Positions 15,191 through 17,828 of a stretch of DNA of 17,828 bases are shown here, in pieces. The position numbers and the translations under genes are program-made. The DNA is taken from contig JBJXGB010000193.1 of assembly GCA_046152935.1 (NCBI GenBank), forward strand, positions 1 through 17,828, written 5' to 3'. The notes below the pieces were generated by a model. It was given only the letters and a program-made list of their open reading frames with translations, had not been told where the DNA came from and ran no database searches. This DNA is from CAZMFZ01 sp046152935 (GTDB lineage Bacteria; Bacteroidota; Bacteroidia; Cytophagales; UBA9547). The first letter of the stretch is position 1. Each line of letters begins with the position of its first letter.

Positions 15191-17824
15191 ATGAAAGATC
15201 TATTTGGTGAAGACCATACCATTACCATAAAAAAAAGAACGGAAACACCCTTGATGAAGCAGCATGCTGAAATCAAGGAAAAGCATCCGGGTGCTTTGGT
15301 TCTTTTTAGGGTTGGCGATTTTTTCGAGACTTTTGGCGAAGATGCCATCAAAGCGAGTGGAATTTTAGGTATTACACTCACAAAACGTGGCAATGGATCT
15401 GCGAGCGAGACAGAATTGGCTGGTTTTCCACATCATTCTTTAGATACTTATTTGCCCAAATTGGTAAAAGCAGGTCAAAGAGTGGCAATATGCGAGCAAT
15501 TGGAAAACCCGAAATTTGCCAAAGGGCTGGTAAAACGTGGATTGACTGAATTGGTGACACCAGGTGTGGTAATGAACGACAACGTGCTGAGTTCGAAGTT
15601 GAACAATTACTTGGCTTCAGTTTATTATGGAGAAAATTTGGTAGGAATATCATTTTTAGATATTTCGACTGGCGATTTTTGGGTTACTGAAGGCTCCCAG
15701 ACGTATATTGACAAGCTATTGCAAAGTTTTTTGCCTGCTGAAGTTATTATAAGTAAGCGAGATAAACAATCATTTTTGGCTAAATATGAAGATAAATTCA
15801 ATTGCTATCCTTTGGATGAATGGGTTTATCGATTCGACTATGGCTACGAATCGTTGCTAAAACATTTCAATACATTAAATTTAAAAGGTTTTGGGATTGA
15901 TGAATTTCATGCAGGAATAGTAGCTGCTGGAGCTATTCTGTATTACTTAAAACTTACCGAACACAATGAAATAAGCCATATAAGCCATATTTCTCGCATT
16001 GAAGAAGAGAAATATGTATGGCTCGATCGGTTTACGATTCGAAATCTTGAACTCATCAATTCTCCTTATGAAGGTGGCGTTCCATTGGTTCAAATTATTG
16101 ACAAAACCATTTCGCCAATGGGTGGTCGATTGCTAAGAAGATGGCTTTTGATGCCGTTGAAAGATGTGGCTTCGATTCAAAGTCGGCACCAAGTGGTCGA
16201 TTTCTTTTATTCCAATAGAGAAACAAGGCAATCTGTTCGTGAATGCCTAAATGAAGTAGGCGATTTGGAGCGATTGGTTTCAAAAGTAGCGGCAAAACGA
16301 ATAAATCCACGTGAATTAGGCCAGCTCAAGCGATCGCTAGAAAAAATTGGCGAGATCATTCAAATATTGAAAGATTTGAAGTTGCCAACTGAGCTAAAAA
16401 AAATGGTTTCGTTGCTGAATATTTGTGATTTTTTAGTAGCCAAAATTAGAAAAGAGCTAAAGCCAGAGGTCGGCATTTTTTCAAACCAAGGCAATATTAT
16501 TTGCGATGGAGTGCATACAGAATTAGATGAATTGCGAAAAATAGCCTACTCGGGCAAAGATTATTTGCTACAAATTACCTATCAGGAAATTGAGCGAACG
16601 GGCATTTCATCGCTAAAAATTCAATTTAATAAGGTATTTGGGTACTATTTAGAAGTAACAAATTCGCATAAAAACAAAGTGCCCAATGACTGGATAAGAA
16701 AGCAGACCACTGTAAACGGTGAAAGGTACGTTACTGAAGAATTGAAACTGTATGAAGAAAAAATATTAGGAGCTGAGGATAAAATAAATGCACTTGAACA
16801 AATATTATTCAACGAGTTAATGGCCTGTGCGGCATCGTATGTACCTATTATTCAGCAAGATGCGAAATTAATTGCGGAACTGGATTGCCTTAGTTCGTTT
16901 GCCCAAGTAGCTGAAGCCAGCCAATATGTAAAGCCAAAACTTAATGAAACAAATGCCTTACATATCAAAGCAGGTAGGCATCCTGTTATCGAAAAGCAGT
17001 TGGGCGTTGGTGAAAACTATGTACCCAATGATGTTTTTTTAGACAATGAAAACCAACAAATTATCATCATTACCGGGCCCAATATGGCCGGTAAATCTGC
17101 TTTGTTGAGGCAGACCGCACTTATTGTACTGATGGCTCAAATTGGAAGTTATGTGCCTGCTGATGAGGCTGTTATAGGTGTGATCGATAAGATATTTACC
17201 AGAGTTGGGGCTTCAGATAATTTATCGAAAGGCGAATCTACTTTTATGGTTGAAATGACTGAAACTGCCAGTATTTTGAATAATTTAAGTGATAAAAGTT
17301 TGGTATTAATGGATGAAATTGGGCGAGGCACAAGCACCTACGATGGTATTTCGATCGCCTGGTCGATCGTGGAATTTTTACACAACCACCCTAAATTCAA
17401 AGCCAAGACACTTTTTGCAACCCATTACCACGAATTAAACGAAATAGCGACTGATTTGCCAAGAGTGAAAAATTTCAATGTGTCGGTAAAAGAGGCTGGC
17501 AACAAAATAATATTTATGCGTAAGCTAAAGGAAGGCGGAGCAGAGCATAGTTTTGGAATTCATGTGGCTCAGATGGCTGGCATTCCCAACCATGTGGTGC
17601 TGCGTGCGGATGAAATAATGCACAAATTGGAAGAAAGTAAGATGAAAGAGCAAAATTTGGGTAAGATGAAAACTTTGCCAAAAGCCAGCCAAAATGCTCA
17701 AAAAGAGGTTCCAGATGTTGAATATGCCCGCATAAAAGAAGTATTAGACAAAATAGATGTCAATATTATGTCGCCCATCGAGGCATTGCTGAAATTGAAC
17801 GAAGTGAAGAATTTGATGAAATAA
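15191..17824 (+). CDS. mutS: DNA mismatch repair protein MutS
   Basis: Mismatch-recognition ATPase that starts methyl-independent or MutL-directed repair; it forms a dimeric clamp on DNA. The 877 residues cover all MutS1 domains: mismatch-binding domain I with the Phe-X-Glu motif in GDFFETF (Phe44, Glu46), connector domain II (about 135-270), the lever and clamp domains (about 290-600), and the ATPase domain with Walker A GPNMAGKS (629-636), Walker B DEIGRGTSTYDG (708-719) and FATHYHEL near 745. The C-terminal helices (PIEALLKLNEVKNLM) are intact. ATG 15191 is 95 bp after the tRNA terminator, so it has its own promoter, although no clean TAnnTTTG was found. The gene is complete, ending 4 bp before the window end. 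Confidence 0.98.
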   Translation: MKDLFGEDHTITIKKRTETPLMKQHAEIKEKHPGALVLFRVGDFFETFGEDAIKASGILGITLTKRGNGSASETELAGFPHHSLDTYLPKLVKAGQRVAICEQLENPKFAKGLVKRGLTELVTPGVVMNDNVLSSKLNNYLASVYYGENLVGISFLDISTGDFWVTEGSQTYIDKLLQSFLPAEVIISKRDKQSFLAKYEDKFNCYPLDEWVYRFDYGYESLLKHFNTLNLKGFGIDEFHAGIVAAGAILYYLKLTEHNEISHISHISRIEEEKYVWLDRFTIRNLELINSPYEGGVPLVQIIDKTISPMGGRLLRRWLLMPLKDVASIQSRHQVVDFFYSNRETRQSVRECLNEVGDLERLVSKVAAKRINPRELGQLKRSLEKIGEIIQILKDLKLPTELKKMVSLLNICDFLVAKIRKELKPEVGIFSNQGNIICDGVHTELDELRKIAYSGKDYLLQITYQEIERTGISSLKIQFNKVFGYYLEVTNSHKNKVPNDWIRKQTTVNGERYVTEELKLYEEKILGAEDKINALEQILFNELMACAASYVPIIQQDAKLIAELDCLSSFAQVAEASQYVKPKLNETNALHIKAGRHPVIEKQLGVGENYVPNDVFLDNENQQIIIITGPNMAGKSALLRQTALIVLMAQIGSYVPADEAVIGVIDKIFTRVGASDNLSKGESTFMVEMTETASILNNLSDKSLVLMDEIGRGTSTYDGISIAWSIVEFLHNHPKFKAKTLFATHYHELNEIATDLPRVKNFNVSVKEAGNKIIFMRKLKEGGAEHSFGIHVAQMAGIPNHVVLRADEIMHKLEESKMKEQNLGKMKTLPKASQNAQKEVPDVEYARIKEVLDKIDVNIMSPIEALLKLNEVKNLMK

Positions 17825-17828
17825 TCGG

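Noticed and set aside
15971..15990. Perfect 10-bp-scale tandem repeat inside mutS (residues SHISHIS)
   Set aside because: In frame, in a variable linker before a conserved motif, and readily explained by substitution; no sign of an array or phase variation.
1..17828. Search for insertion sequences, phage genes, CRISPR repeats, rRNA and riboswitches
   Set aside because: No transposase or integrase, no regularly spaced repeats, no rRNA-like sequence and no recognisable riboswitch core were seen on either strand.

Overview
The window looks like chromosomal DNA of a low-GC Bacteroidota (Bacteroidetes), probably Cytophagales or a relative. The support is a secreted protease with a type IX secretion C-terminal domain, TAnnTTTG-type -7 promoter elements ahead of several genes, weak Shine-Dalgarno signals, tRNA genes without encoded CCA, and the protein types seen (PPK1, PhoH, a ComEC without nuclease domain, Obg without the C-terminal extension, NspC, MutS1). 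No insertion sequence, prophage, CRISPR array or rRNA was found. Most of the window is housekeeping sequence, with two small accessory islands.

Layout. 191-7162: four plus-strand genes with gaps of 0-25 bp, probably one operon: polyphosphate kinase (ppk1), PhoH-like ATPase, a secreted M43-type metalloprotease, and a ComEC/Rec2 DNA channel protein. 7261-8253: the ribosome-assembly GTPase obgE with its own promoter. 8320-8495: two arginine tRNAs in tandem (UCU, CCU). 8523-8834 (minus): thioredoxin. 9016-10438: a TrpF-fold protein lacking TrpF catalytic residues, then a small unknown protein and a DUF2335 membrane protein. 10451-11950 (minus): a 499-residue helical, TPR-like protein of unknown function. 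12207-12767: peptidyl-tRNA hydrolase, preceded by a strong terminator-like hairpin. 12870-14015: carboxynorspermidine decarboxylase (nspC). 14090-14720: a MntA/HepT toxin-antitoxin pair preceded by two similar palindromes. 14994-15066: tRNA-Gln with a strong terminator. 15191-17824: complete mutS.

How the genes relate. Translation and ribosome functions recur (obgE, pth, three tRNAs), as do DNA handling (comEC, mutS) and phosphate/stress functions (ppk1, phoH). The parts least explained by known biology are the small-protein/DUF2335 pair, the catalytically altered TrpF homologue, the orphan hairpin before pth, and the paired palindromes before mntA. No wholly new system can be proven from sequence alone. 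TTG start codons are unusually frequent: phoH, obgE, nspC and mntA all seem to need one.
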